The notes under the pieces are model-generated. The model did not search any database. It had not been told where the DNA came from and saw only the letters and a list, made by a program, of their open reading frames with translations. From positions 3,934 through 67,933 of the forward strand of contig JAGRNR010000014.1 in assembly GCA_020440645.1 (NCBI GenBank): a DNA stretch of 64,000 bases. Direction: 5' to 3'. A program made the translations under genes and the position numbers. This stretch comes from JAHEFU01 sp020440645. Its GTDB lineage: Bacteria; 4484-113; JAFGCY01. This document shows positions 51,994 through 60,252 of the stretch, one piece after another (position 1 is the first letter of the stretch; each line of letters begins with the position of its first letter).

Positions 51994-54900
51994 ATGAGAC
52001 TTGTGGGATCCGGCACCGCATGGTCGGTCGCCGTACTGATCGTCCTGGCAGCCTGCTGCCTGCTTCCGTCCTGCTCTGGTCGGCAGCCGGACATGTCCGC
52101 GCCAGCCCAGCAAGTGGACCTGACCCCCGGCCCGGAGCCGGCGGCTCCTGTGGCGGATGGCCTGCCTCAGCTGGCCTCCCTGCCGGATGCACAGCATTCC
52201 GCAAGCTACCTCGGCCAGGGTTGGTTCCCCGTCCCGATTCTCGAGCAGGGAGTGCTCATTGCAGCCAGTCCCGGCGTAAGCTCTGCAGCGCAGGGTGTTG
52301 TGATCAATGCTGCGGGCGGCCAGTCCGCCTGGGCAGTGTTCGGCATTTACGGCTTTGATGGCGACAGCTTTCCCGCTGCCCTGGCCTGCGAGCTGACAAC
52401 CCTCAGTGGCGACTACGCACTGGCTGCCAGCCGCTACCTGGACGGCCGCTGGGAGGTGGCCGGACCATTCACGGATGACGCGCAGTTCGAATATGCTTAT
52501 GCAGGTGGGGGCGCAGATCCGCGCAATCTCCTCTCCGGCCGCGGCTGCCACTACGTGGCGGTGATTGCCAGTCCCGGCAGCTCGCTTGAGCTCAGTGGCC
52601 TGCAGCTTGCGGTGGACGGCGGGCAGGACGGGCCCGCAGCTGTTTCGTTCCCGCAGGGCATCCGCAGCAGCCTTGGGGTACAGCTGGTCTGGCAGGCATC
52701 AGCGGACGGCCGCAACCCGGACTTCGAGGGTTACATCGTGGAGCGGGCCGACTGGCCCGGCACCACCTTCGCCGCCGTGAGCGAACCCCTGCATGGACTG
52801 GACTGGCTCGACACGGATCTGCAGGAAGACCGGCATTACCGCTACCGCATCCGCAGCTTTGATGTGGCGGGAAACTCCTCCAGCGGCCCATACTCAACCG
52901 TCCTGGGTAGTTTTGACAACCTTCCGCCGGTCTGCGTCATGGACATCCCCACCGGCCCGTTGTACGGCGCACAGCAGGTGACGATTGACCTTTCCCGCTC
53001 CTTCGACCGCGACAATGACAGCTTCACCGACTACACCCTGCTCTTTGGCAACGACCCGTTTGACATCGGAGTCGGGCCGCTCTCGAACACTGATGGCGCT
53101 TTCAGCGTACTGCTGCAGCCCGGCTGCTACCATGTCATCGGAGTTGTCACCGCCGGAGCCAACATCGGCACCTGTGTCTCTGAGCTGAAGATCTATCCGC
53201 AGTGGGAGAATGAGGCCCAGCTGATCGCATCTGCTCCGCCGGTTGCCCCGGTGCTGGGATCGCCTTCCGGCACATACCTGCCGGCAATCAACGGCGTTGC
53301 CACTTTCGGGCTGGAGCCGGTACTGCCCGGCCTTGGCCTGCTGCTGCAGCCCGCGGACAGCCCGGCCCGGCTGCTGCGCATCGTGCCACCGCGCTTCGGC
53401 ATCGACGGCATCTCAGAGGCCACTCAATGGAACGGCCTGGCTATCTGTGCCGCCGTTGACGGATCGAACGCCTACATCGCCTATACGGACGGGGAAAACT
53501 TCGATTGGCTGGAAGTCGGGCGCGGCTTTGTGAAGGGCAGCCGCCTCGACCTGGTGGTGCCTGCCTCAAGCCCACCTTACCTGTGCTTCATCGAGGAGAA
53601 TTTCATGCCTTCCTCGCGCCTGCTGGCATACGCGAGCATCGGCAGCAGCACTCCCCTCGAGCTGGTGCCCGTGTTTGAAGGCGACTATCCCTTCGACGTG
53701 GAATGGAATGCAGCGCAACAGGGCTTTGACATCCTCTATGGCCAGCCCGGCGCGACAAGGCTGCGGCGCTGCGATGCCAGTGGCAACATGCTGCTGGAAC
53801 GCACGATCGCCTTCACCACACCGCAGAAGCTGGAGCTTGAGATTGATCCGGCAACGGGGAATCCCGTCATCCTCTGGCGCAGCAGCGGTGGCACGGCGAT
53901 CTACACGCAGTATGACAACGATTCCGACAGCTTCCTGCCGGGAGAGCCGGTTGACCCGCTGCTGCTGGCCTCTCTGGGCGAGCAACTGGCGCTTGCCGGT
54001 GGCCTGCCGGTTGTGTTCATGGGCAGTCCGGGCCAGCCCGCCGGGCTGTACCACCGCACGGGCGGCAGCTGGCAGCGGATGGCGGCGGACTGGTCCCCGC
54101 TCTCGGGCACGGACGGTTCACTGGCTGCCCGGCCGGACGGAACGCTGCGCGTGCTGGACAGTGATGACGCGATGACCAGCTGGCTCGTTGACATCATGCC
54201 CGGTGCAACGCAGTCGGTGGTTGACAGCCTGCCCCCGACGGGCCGGCAGGGGATGGACCTGAATGCGGTGGCTGGCAGCGACGGGCTGCATGCCATCTGG
54301 TGTGCGGATGGCGAGAGCCGCCACTACCGCAATCCGGAGGATGGCAGTGGCTGGCAACCCGTCAACCTGCTTGATGCCTGCCAGTCGCAGGACCTGATGG
54401 CGGACCAAAGCGGATCCGTGCTGCTATCCACCCGAGTTGACAACGCATCCTTCCTGCTGAAGTGGAACGGGGCGGACTGGGACGCGATCTGGTTCACGCT
54501 CAGCAACCTTGACCAGTCCAATCCCTGGATGTGCATGCAGTCCAATTCACCCGCCCCGCAGTGGCTCTACCTTGAGGATGACCTGCCGGATGACCGGTTG
54601 CACTACGTGACGGACTATGGCACCGGCCTGCAGGAATCCACAAGCTCAATCTATCCGGATCAGGTGATGGAAGGGGCCGGTGTATACAGCGGCAACTTCA
54701 TGGTGTCAATCGTGGCGCTTGGCAACGGCAGCTACAGGGACGGACGCATCGGCGTGCTCAACAAGCCCCACAACTCGGTGGATGTGCTGCTCAATGCTTC
54801 CGCCAACATTCCGGATGAGGCCAGCGGACTGCAGGGCCGCCAGCTTGATGCCTGCATGGGCAAGCACAGCAGCGGCAATGTGCAGACGGTGTTCTACAGT

Positions 54901-55263
54901 TCAGTTTCCGCATTCCAGCAGGATGCCACCAGGCTGTGCGGCTTCAGCTACAACGGGGACTTCAGCCTGCAGGAGCAGGCGCAGTTCCGCTTCGCCTTCG
55001 GCAACCGAGACTGGCAACGCCTGCGCACAGTCAGTGCCGTCCAGGCCTGGGGCCTGACCTGCGTCGGGCTGATCGACCAGGCCTTCGCAGATGGAGCGAA
55101 GCTGGAGTGGGACGACTTCGGCGACTGGGAGCAGCTGTCGCTGCCCCCGGTAGACTTCGCCCGCAGCAACATGCATGAGCTGGTGGTTGGCAACGACGGC
55201 CGCTGGCACATGCTGTTCCACGACCTGCAGGACGGCGGGATCTACGTGATCAGCACTACGTAG
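51994..55263 (+). CDS. About 1,085-residue FN3/PKD-like lipoprotein, paralog C
   Basis: A 1089-aa lipoprotein; ATG 51994 has GGAG 6 nt upstream and leads to lipobox LLPSC. ATG 51973, with its site only 2 nt away, is less likely, and the longer frame runs through the heptamer repeat. It shares every block with A and B: GQGWFPVPILEQGV, WAVFGIYGFDGDSFPAAL, ALAASRYLDGRWEV, YRYRIRSFDVAGNSS, IPTGPLYGAQQVTIDLSRSF, VEWNAAQQGFDILYGQPG, YHRTGGSWQRMAADW, MHELVVGNDGRWHMLFHDLQD. Nearly equal lengths (1083, 1086, 1089) suggest tandem duplication followed by sequence drift without domain loss. Role unknown. Confidence 0.85.
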   Translation: MRLVGSGTAWSVAVLIVLAACCLLPSCSGRQPDMSAPAQQVDLTPGPEPAAPVADGLPQLASLPDAQHSASYLGQGWFPVPILEQGVLIAASPGVSSAAQGVVINAAGGQSAWAVFGIYGFDGDSFPAALACELTTLSGDYALAASRYLDGRWEVAGPFTDDAQFEYAYAGGGADPRNLLSGRGCHYVAVIASPGSSLELSGLQLAVDGGQDGPAAVSFPQGIRSSLGVQLVWQASADGRNPDFEGYIVERADWPGTTFAAVSEPLHGLDWLDTDLQEDRHYRYRIRSFDVAGNSSSGPYSTVLGSFDNLPPVCVMDIPTGPLYGAQQVTIDLSRSFDRDNDSFTDYTLLFGNDPFDIGVGPLSNTDGAFSVLLQPGCYHVIGVVTAGANIGTCVSELKIYPQWENEAQLIASAPPVAPVLGSPSGTYLPAINGVATFGLEPVLPGLGLLLQPADSPARLLRIVPPRFGIDGISEATQWNGLAICAAVDGSNAYIAYTDGENFDWLEVGRGFVKGSRLDLVVPASSPPYLCFIEENFMPSSRLLAYASIGSSTPLELVPVFEGDYPFDVEWNAAQQGFDILYGQPGATRLRRCDASGNMLLERTIAFTTPQKLELEIDPATGNPVILWRSSGGTAIYTQYDNDSDSFLPGEPVDPLLLASLGEQLALAGGLPVVFMGSPGQPAGLYHRTGGSWQRMAADWSPLSGTDGSLAARPDGTLRVLDSDDAMTSWLVDIMPGATQSVVDSLPPTGRQGMDLNAVAGSDGLHAIWCADGESRHYRNPEDGSGWQPVNLLDACQSQDLMADQSGSVLLSTRVDNASFLLKWNGADWDAIWFTLSNLDQSNPWMCMQSNSPAPQWLYLEDDLPDDRLHYVTDYGTGLQESTSSIYPDQVMEGAGVYSGNFMVSIVALGNGSYRDGRIGVLNKPHNSVDVLLNASANIPDEASGLQGRQLDACMGKHSSGNVQTVFYSSVSAFQQDATRLCGFSYNGDFSLQEQAQFRFAFGNRDWQRLRTVSAVQAWGLTCVGLIDQAFADGAKLEWDDFGDWEQLSLPPVDFARSNMHELVVGNDGRWHMLFHDLQDGGIYVISTT

Positions 55264-55365
55264 TTGGCAGAGATCAGAAAGCAGGGGGCAGACTCGACGT
55301 ATGAACATGTGAGTCTGCTCCCTGCTTTCTGCTATCTGCTCTCTGCTTTCCGCTTTCTGCTCTCC
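55264..55365. repeat. Heptamer locus, AAAGCAG/GCTTTCT family, after paralog C
   Basis: Starts at the base after the TAG with TTGGCAG, AGATCAG, AAAGCAG, GGGGCAG, ACTCGAC. The inverted half reads CTCCCTG, CTTTCTG, CTATCTG, CTCTCTG, CTTTCCG, CTTTCTG. It is a sister copy of the locus after paralog B, in the same position relative to a homologous gene. Confidence 0.87.
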
Positions 55366-55449
55366 TTTAGCCGCCGGACATCCAGGGCGGGGATCACGCA
55401 GTGATCCACGGGCGGGGATGTCGAACCGGCCGGCGGCTAAAATGTAGAG
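55366..55449 (+). promoter_or_regulatory. Triple nested palindrome containing the aldo/keto reductase promoter
   Basis: Three nested inverted repeats share one centre: TTTAGCCGCCGG/CCGGCGGCTAAA (55366-55377 / 55430-55441, 12 bp exact), GACATCC/GGATGTC (55377-55383 / 55416-55422) and GGATCAC-GCA-GTGATCC (55391-55407). The right outer arm overlaps a -10 box TAAAAT (55438-55443) that ends 6 nt before the ATG at 55450. This could be an operator or a cruciform-forming member of the hairpin repeat class. Confidence 0.65.
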
Positions 55450-56511
55450 ATGAGCAACATCCCCGCACTTGACAACTACCGCCTGCTGGGCAACAGCGGC
55501 CTGGCCGTTTCCCCGCTCTGCCTCGGCACGATGACCTTCGGCACCGAATGGGGCTTCGGCGGCGACCGCGAGAATTCCCGCAAGCTGTTCGAGCTCTACA
55601 CCGGGGCCGGTGGCAACTTCCTCGACACCGCGATCAACTACAACAAGGGCACCAGCGAGGAGTACCTCGGCGAGTTCGTCAAGGGCAGCCGCGAACGCTA
55701 CGTGATCGCCACCAAGTTCACCTTCGGCACCCGCGAAGGCGACCCCAACAGCGGTGGCAACCACAGGAAGAACATCATCCAGAGCGTGGACGAGAGCCTG
55801 AAACGCCTCGGCCTGGAATACATCGACCTCTACTGGCTGCATGTCTGGGAGTACCGCACGCCGGTCGAGGAGCTGATGCGCGCGATTGACGACCTCGTGC
55901 GCATGGGCAAGATCCTCTACTTCGGCTTCAGCGACACCCCGGCCTGGGTGGTCTCGCGTGCCAATGCCGTCGCCGAACTGCGCGGCTGGACACCGGCCGT
56001 GGCCGTGCAGATGGAGCACAGCCTGATCGAACGCACCTACGAAGCCGAGATACTGACGATGGCCCGCCACCTGAACATCGCCGTCACACCCTGGAGCCCG
56101 CTCGGGGCCGGCGTGCTGACAGGCAAGTACCTTGGCAACGAAGCAGGTGAAGGCGAAGGTACCCGCAGTGGTGCCGTCAACCGTAGCGGCAAGCTCAATG
56201 ATCGCAATACCGCCATTGTGCAGGCCGTGGTGGACATGGCGCAGCAGTGCGGCAGGTCACCGGCGCAGGTGGCGCTCAACTGGCTGCTGTGCCAGCCGGG
56301 TGTGACAGCTCCGATCATCGGCGCACGCACACCGGAGCAGCTGGCTGACAACCTCGGAGCCTGCGGCTGGCGCCTGGACGACGAGCAGCTGGCGAAACTG
56401 AACGAAGTCAGCAACGTCGACCGGCCCTTCCCGCACAGCTTCATCCACAACCCGCGCGTGCAGGCCGCAATCAGCGCCCAGACGAATGTGGAGAGCCGGC
56501 TGCCTGAATAG
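55450..56511 (+). CDS. Aldo/keto reductase
   Basis: A 353-aa NADPH-dependent oxidoreductase of the AKR superfamily. Tetrad elements are visible: Asp in NFLDTAINYNKG with the following Tyr, Lys in VIATKFTFG and His in DLYWLHVWEY. Other family motifs are LGTMTFGTEWGFGGD, YFGFSDTPAWVVSRAN, TPWSPLGAGVLTGKYLG and VALNWLLCQPGVTAPIIGARTPEQL, typical of the potassium-channel-beta/YajO-like branch. TAAAAT ends 6 nt before ATG, predicting a leaderless mRNA. Substrate not predictable. The gene sits in isolation among surface-protein genes. Confidence 0.93.
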   Translation: MSNIPALDNYRLLGNSGLAVSPLCLGTMTFGTEWGFGGDRENSRKLFELYTGAGGNFLDTAINYNKGTSEEYLGEFVKGSRERYVIATKFTFGTREGDPNSGGNHRKNIIQSVDESLKRLGLEYIDLYWLHVWEYRTPVEELMRAIDDLVRMGKILYFGFSDTPAWVVSRANAVAELRGWTPAVAVQMEHSLIERTYEAEILTMARHLNIAVTPWSPLGAGVLTGKYLGNEAGEGEGTRSGAVNRSGKLNDRNTAIVQAVVDMAQQCGRSPAQVALNWLLCQPGVTAPIIGARTPEQLADNLGACGWRLDDEQLAKLNEVSNVDRPFPHSFIHNPRVQAAISAQTNVESRLPE

Positions 56512-56669
56512 TGGTCAGTGGTCAGTTGTCAGTGGTCAGGAGCTGTTGGCAGAATGAGAAACAGAATCAGCAGAATACAGGTGTCGAATCCTCGGACCTC
56601 CTCCTGTTTGTCATTCTGATTCTGCAATCTGCTTCTTCCTGACCACAGACCACTGACTACTGATTACTT
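56512..56669. repeat. Heptamer locus, GTGGTCA/TGACCAC family, between convergent genes
   Basis: Begins immediately after the TAG of the reductase: GTGGTCA, GTGGTCA, GTTGTCA, GTGGTCA. An inner inverted block (AGAATGAGAAACAGAATCAG against CTGATTCTGC-like sequence) follows, then TGACCAC, AGACCAC, TGACTAC, TGATTAC, running into the TAA of the convergent methyltransferase gene at 56664. Confidence 0.87.
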
Positions 56670-57332
56670 CCTTCTTATGAAACACAGTCCGTCGAAGTTC
56701 TTGCGGCCGACGGTCTGGATCACCGTGGCCTCCAGCCTGTCATCCTCCGCCGCCAGCCTGAGCGCGGCGCGGGTGCCCGCCACCGAGGGGTCCTCATCGC
56801 TGCCGGTCGCCACCTGTCCGCCGCGCACCACGTTGTCAATCACGATCAGCGCCCCGCTGCGGCTGTGCTCGGTGGCCCATTTCAGGTAGTTGACATTGTT
56901 TACCTTGTCAGCATCGATGAAGGCCATGTCGAAGGGCTCACAGCCCTGTGCCGCCAGCTGCTCCAGTGAATCCACGGCTGCTCCTCTGATCAGCTGCACC
57001 CTGTCCGCCAGTCCGGCACGCTCGAAGTTGGCCTGCGCCACATCGGCATGTTTGTCGTCAATTTCAAGGGTGACCAACCTGCCGTCCGTAGGCAGCGCGC
57101 GTGCCAGGTGGATCCCACTGTAACCGGCCAGGGTGCCGACCTCTAGGATGCGCCGTGCGCCGATCGCCCCGGCCAGCACCTGCATCAGCCGCGCCTGCAG
57201 CGGCGAGAGGCTGATCTGTGGCAGCCCGGCCTCGTCGGCACTGCGCTGCACGGCCTCCAGCACGGGGTCGGCGGGGGCCATCAGGGCCTCCATGAAGTCT
57301 GTGGATTCGCTCCAGAGATGTGTGTCTGACAT
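56664..57332 (-). CDS. O-methyltransferase (CCoAOMT-like, SAM-dependent)
   Basis: A 222-aa class I methyltransferase. The SAM-binding motif ILEVGTLAGYSGIHLARAL is followed by acidic loop VTLEIDDK and metal-binding region FIDADKVNNVNYLKWA with VIDNVVRGGQV, the hallmark of cation-dependent O-methyltransferases acting on catechol-like hydroxyls. Length is usual. TATCAT (57340-57345, minus) lies 7 nt before the ATG, again suggesting a leaderless mRNA. A GGCCAGGCA/TGCCTGGCC hairpin lies just upstream of that box. No clear pathway partner. Confidence 0.93.
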   Translation of the reverse strand: MSDTHLWSESTDFMEALMAPADPVLEAVQRSADEAGLPQISLSPLQARLMQVLAGAIGARRILEVGTLAGYSGIHLARALPTDGRLVTLEIDDKHADVAQANFERAGLADRVQLIRGAAVDSLEQLAAQGCEPFDMAFIDADKVNNVNYLKWATEHSRSGALIVIDNVVRGGQVATGSDEDPSVAGTRAALRLAAEDDRLEATVIQTVGRKNFDGLCFIRRK

Positions 57333-57350
57333 GCGCCCTATGATAGCGGA

Positions 57351-57371
57351 GGCCAGGCAGGTTGCCTGGCC
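57351..57371. repeat. Hairpin upstream of the methyltransferase promoter
   Basis: Perfect 9-bp stem GGCCAGGCA (57351-57359) / TGCCTGGCC (57363-57371) with loop GGT; the same GCCAGGC-type stem occurs at 31363-31381. Confidence 0.75.
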
Positions 57372-57437
57372 TCCGGGCCCGTTCCCAACTATCCGGGGCG
57401 GGTAGCCGCCTGTGGGCCCCCGGCCCCTGTTCCCGGA

Positions 57438-60068
57438 CTAGAATCCGCCGAGGTTGTAGGCCTCATCCTGCACCGTCACAGTATTGCCATCCGTGTCAAA
57501 TGTGAGCCCGTGCCAGCGCTGGTTGGCATTGGCAAGGCCGCCTTCCATTGCGTAGGTACCACCGGCAGGTCCGGCAATAGTTATCTGAGTCACACGGATC
57601 ACGTTCATGGACAGTACAGGTGCGTCCATCATGATGTGGTAAACGCCGGGGTGCACGACCGCCACGGTGACGACGATGCTTCCGGTGTGGGATTCATCAT
57701 CGCCGTTGTACTGCGTACGGTCCTCCCACAGCGCAAACGGTTCAGCAGCCAGGCTGCCCGGGCTGTTGCGGCTGACCCAGGTCGTGCCCTGGTCCGTCGT
57801 CATTGCCAGGTAGGGCTTGTACTCGTAGCTGCGCGGGACCATGTTGCTCGCGAATCGTCCTTCCCACTCGATGGTGAAGCGCAGCTGGCCCTCGGGCAGC
57901 GGCTCCTCGCCCTGCAGCAGCCAGAAGGTGCCGGGCTCCTCCAGGTTGTTGGCAACCCAGATCTGGACCTCCCGGTGGGTGTAGGGATGGTACTGCAGCG
58001 AGCGCGCCAGCACGACGAACTCGTTGGCCCCCTCCCGGAGCGGAACCGTCAGGCTGAAGTCGCCGCTCAGCGGCAGCTTGCCGCCCACCATCTCACGCCC
58101 CGGCAGGCGTGTGTTCCAGAAGTACAGCTCGTCAACCAGGTAGTAGCTGCTGTCAACATGCCCGCTGAGCGTGACCTGCTGCTCCTCCACCCGCTGCCCG
58201 GCGCTGAAGCCGTCAATGTTGACACTGGCCGTCTCATAGCCGCCGAAGGGTGGCTCAGCCGTGGCATCCAGCAGGATGTTCTCGAAGTCCTCCAGCATCG
58301 GGATCGAGCCGTCACCCATCAGGCGCAGGTGCTGCTCGTCCGTGCCGAAGTAGTAGTTGCGTGTGGTCTGCGGGTTCGCCGGGTCAAGCATCATCACGGT
58401 GTTGCCACTGTATGCATAGGCCAGGCAGAGGGTCGATGGCCCGGCGGCTGGTTTCAGCAGGCAGAGCACCGGCCCGCCGCTGCGGCGCATTGCCAGCTTC
58501 AGCTCCTCGAAGGCCCGCTGGTCGTCGCGGTCCGCATCACTGAGCGACCAGTTGTTGCCAAGCAGGTAGGAGGTGGTGGCGCGGGCGATGATCTTCTGCT
58601 GCACCTGCGGGTCCGGGAAGCGGCTGCCCAGCGGCCCCATGCTTTCCCGGTAGCTGTTGAAGTACCAGGCCTCAAAGGCCAGCCGGCCGATGGCCTCGAC
58701 TTCCATCCAGGCGCAGTTGGGTGGCACGCTGAATGCATCCTGCAGCTGGCTGAAGCCTGTGCTGTAGCGCACCCGCTCGTTGGACCAGCGGTCGTTGGCA
58801 TTTTCCTGCGCCAGCCAGACGATGCATTGCAGTGTGCCGCTGGGCTGCCAGTCCGGGGCGGCCGACGCCGTATGTACGTCGCTGCCGGGATAGGTCGCAT
58901 ACATCTCGAATTCAATCCAGCCGGCGGCATAGTCCGCCGCCGTCACGTTCAGCGGCACCATCTGCCCATCCAGCCTTGCCAGCATCGGCTGCACCGCCAC
59001 CTTGTCCTGCGCGTCGAACCAGGCGCGCACCGTGATTGGCAGTGCCAGGTTGACCGCCTCGGCACTGGAGATGTAGTAGAGGTCCCCGCCTAGATCCTCG
59101 CCATCGAGCTGAACATTGCCACTGGCGCTGCCCACGCTGAATTCCATCGCCGTTTCCAGAGCCCCTGCCGGGATGCTGATGGACAGCGGGCCAAAGCCCT
59201 TGTCCGGCCCGTTGATGCTGCCGCCGCCCGGCCCGATGATGATGGTCTCCGTGGCCGTGGTGCCACTGTGCTGCAGGATGGCCGGCCCGCAGTTCAGCAT
59301 GCAGTCAGCAGCCAGACCCTCGCTTTCAGTGCGGTCAAACGGCCGCACCTGGTACCAGGCATGTTCGCGGGTCTGCAGCTCGTACTGCAGTCGCTCTGTC
59401 AGCTGCACCGCCGGCAGCTCAAGCTCGCCGACCAGCTCCCAGGGCCCGGCTTCCCCCTGCGAGCCGTAGATCCGGTAGCCGGCCACCGTCGTGCCGTAGT
59501 TGATGCCGATCGGTGTCACGTCGGCGATGTTCACCTCGCCGTTTCCATCCCCATCCGCCCGGCAGGCCTGCAGCCAGCCTGGGTCGCCATACCGGTGCTG
59601 GTAGTGCAGCCCGATCGGGGTCAGGTCGGCGATGTTGACCTCGCTGTTGAGGTCATAGTCGCCACAGCTCAGGTAGCTCCAGCTCAGGAGCCAGCCTTCG
59701 CTGTCAGACCCGCTGAGCAGCAGGTCGTGGATCTCATTGCTGCTGCCCAGCGGGGCGCGCAGGGCACTGCGCCCTGCCAGCACGCGCAGCAATTCGCCGC
59801 GCAGTTCCTCAAACACCGCGTTGTCAACGCCTGCCGGAAGCGGGGCGGCCTCGATCTCCGCCTGGACGGAGGCGTCCGCCGGCACAGCCGGGGTGGTGCC
59901 TGCCGTTGTGCCCCCGGCGCAGGCCGCGAGCAGCATTGCCAGCAGGATCAATGTCAGTAATGAAAGGGCTGGCGGGACAGGGGTCCCGCCATCACAGGGG
60001 CCGTCCGGCAGGGAAGCGGCATGCAGCCTTACCCTGTCCGGTGCAGTGCGGAAGTGTTGCACAGACAT
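57438..60068 (-). CDS. Dockerin-like lipoprotein with ZU5-like and degenerate peptidase-like domains (paralog 3)
   Basis: An 876-aa lipoprotein (lipobox LLAAC; ATG 60068 with GGGAGG 6 nt upstream). The N-terminal module matches the two PQQ-type paralogs: a helical segment ...DNAVFEELRGELLRVLAG, then DYDLNSEVNIADLTPIGLHY and DGDGNGEVNIADVTPIGINYG. The C-terminal part differs: a ZU5-like strand set (about 280-390: GPGGGSINGPDKGFGPLSIS, IPAGALETAMEFSVG), then about 400-600 a region resembling papain/C39-like peptidases (GPVLCLLKPAAGPSTLCLAY, NTVMMLDPANP) in which the expected catalytic His is not seen, then Ig-like strands (VTLSGHVDSSYYLVDELYFW). Probably a binding protein. The shared head with changed tail points to domain shuffling. 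Confidence 0.82.
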   Translation of the reverse strand: MSVQHFRTAPDRVRLHAASLPDGPCDGGTPVPPALSLLTLILLAMLLAACAGGTTAGTTPAVPADASVQAEIEAAPLPAGVDNAVFEELRGELLRVLAGRSALRAPLGSSNEIHDLLLSGSDSEGWLLSWSYLSCGDYDLNSEVNIADLTPIGLHYQHRYGDPGWLQACRADGDGNGEVNIADVTPIGINYGTTVAGYRIYGSQGEAGPWELVGELELPAVQLTERLQYELQTREHAWYQVRPFDRTESEGLAADCMLNCGPAILQHSGTTATETIIIGPGGGSINGPDKGFGPLSISIPAGALETAMEFSVGSASGNVQLDGEDLGGDLYYISSAEAVNLALPITVRAWFDAQDKVAVQPMLARLDGQMVPLNVTAADYAAGWIEFEMYATYPGSDVHTASAAPDWQPSGTLQCIVWLAQENANDRWSNERVRYSTGFSQLQDAFSVPPNCAWMEVEAIGRLAFEAWYFNSYRESMGPLGSRFPDPQVQQKIIARATTSYLLGNNWSLSDADRDDQRAFEELKLAMRRSGGPVLCLLKPAAGPSTLCLAYAYSGNTVMMLDPANPQTTRNYYFGTDEQHLRLMGDGSIPMLEDFENILLDATAEPPFGGYETASVNIDGFSAGQRVEEQQVTLSGHVDSSYYLVDELYFWNTRLPGREMVGGKLPLSGDFSLTVPLREGANEFVVLARSLQYHPYTHREVQIWVANNLEEPGTFWLLQGEEPLPEGQLRFTIEWEGRFASNMVPRSYEYKPYLAMTTDQGTTWVSRNSPGSLAAEPFALWEDRTQYNGDDESHTGSIVVTVAVVHPGVYHIMMDAPVLSMNVIRVTQITIAGPAGGTYAMEGGLANANQRWHGLTFDTDGNTVTVQDEAYNLGGF

Positions 60069-60182
60069 GGTCTTCCTCCCAGTGAGACGGATCTCATATT
60101 ATCGTGAATGTATTCACGATATACCAGATGATACCGCCATTTAGCGGGAAGTGTGCTGGCCGCGTGGAAAATCAATTCACTT

Positions 60183-60224
60183 GTCTGGCTCATTGCTCAC
60201 TCTTCATTGCTCATTGCTACGCTT
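60183..60224. repeat. Heptamer repeat, TCATTGC family
   Basis: TCATTGC, TCACTCT, TCATTGC, TCATTGC in phase from 60190. Same family as the loci at 23165-23296 and 31395-31497, but here lying just upstream of a gene start rather than after a stop. Confidence 0.8.
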
Positions 60225-60240
60225 CTCCATGCCCCTTCGT

Positions 60241-60246
60241 TACAAT
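60241..60246 (+). promoter_or_regulatory. -10 box TACAAT for a probable leaderless gene
   Basis: TACAAT followed by exactly 6 nt and then ATG 60253. No ribosome binding site precedes this ATG. Confidence 0.5.
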
Positions 60247-60252
60247 CTGTAC

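Noticed and set aside
35143..60068. Cellulosome or polysaccharide-degradation locus
   Set aside because: Dockerin-like loops are present but no cohesin, glycoside hydrolase or scaffoldin was found; the proteins are lipid-anchored themselves.
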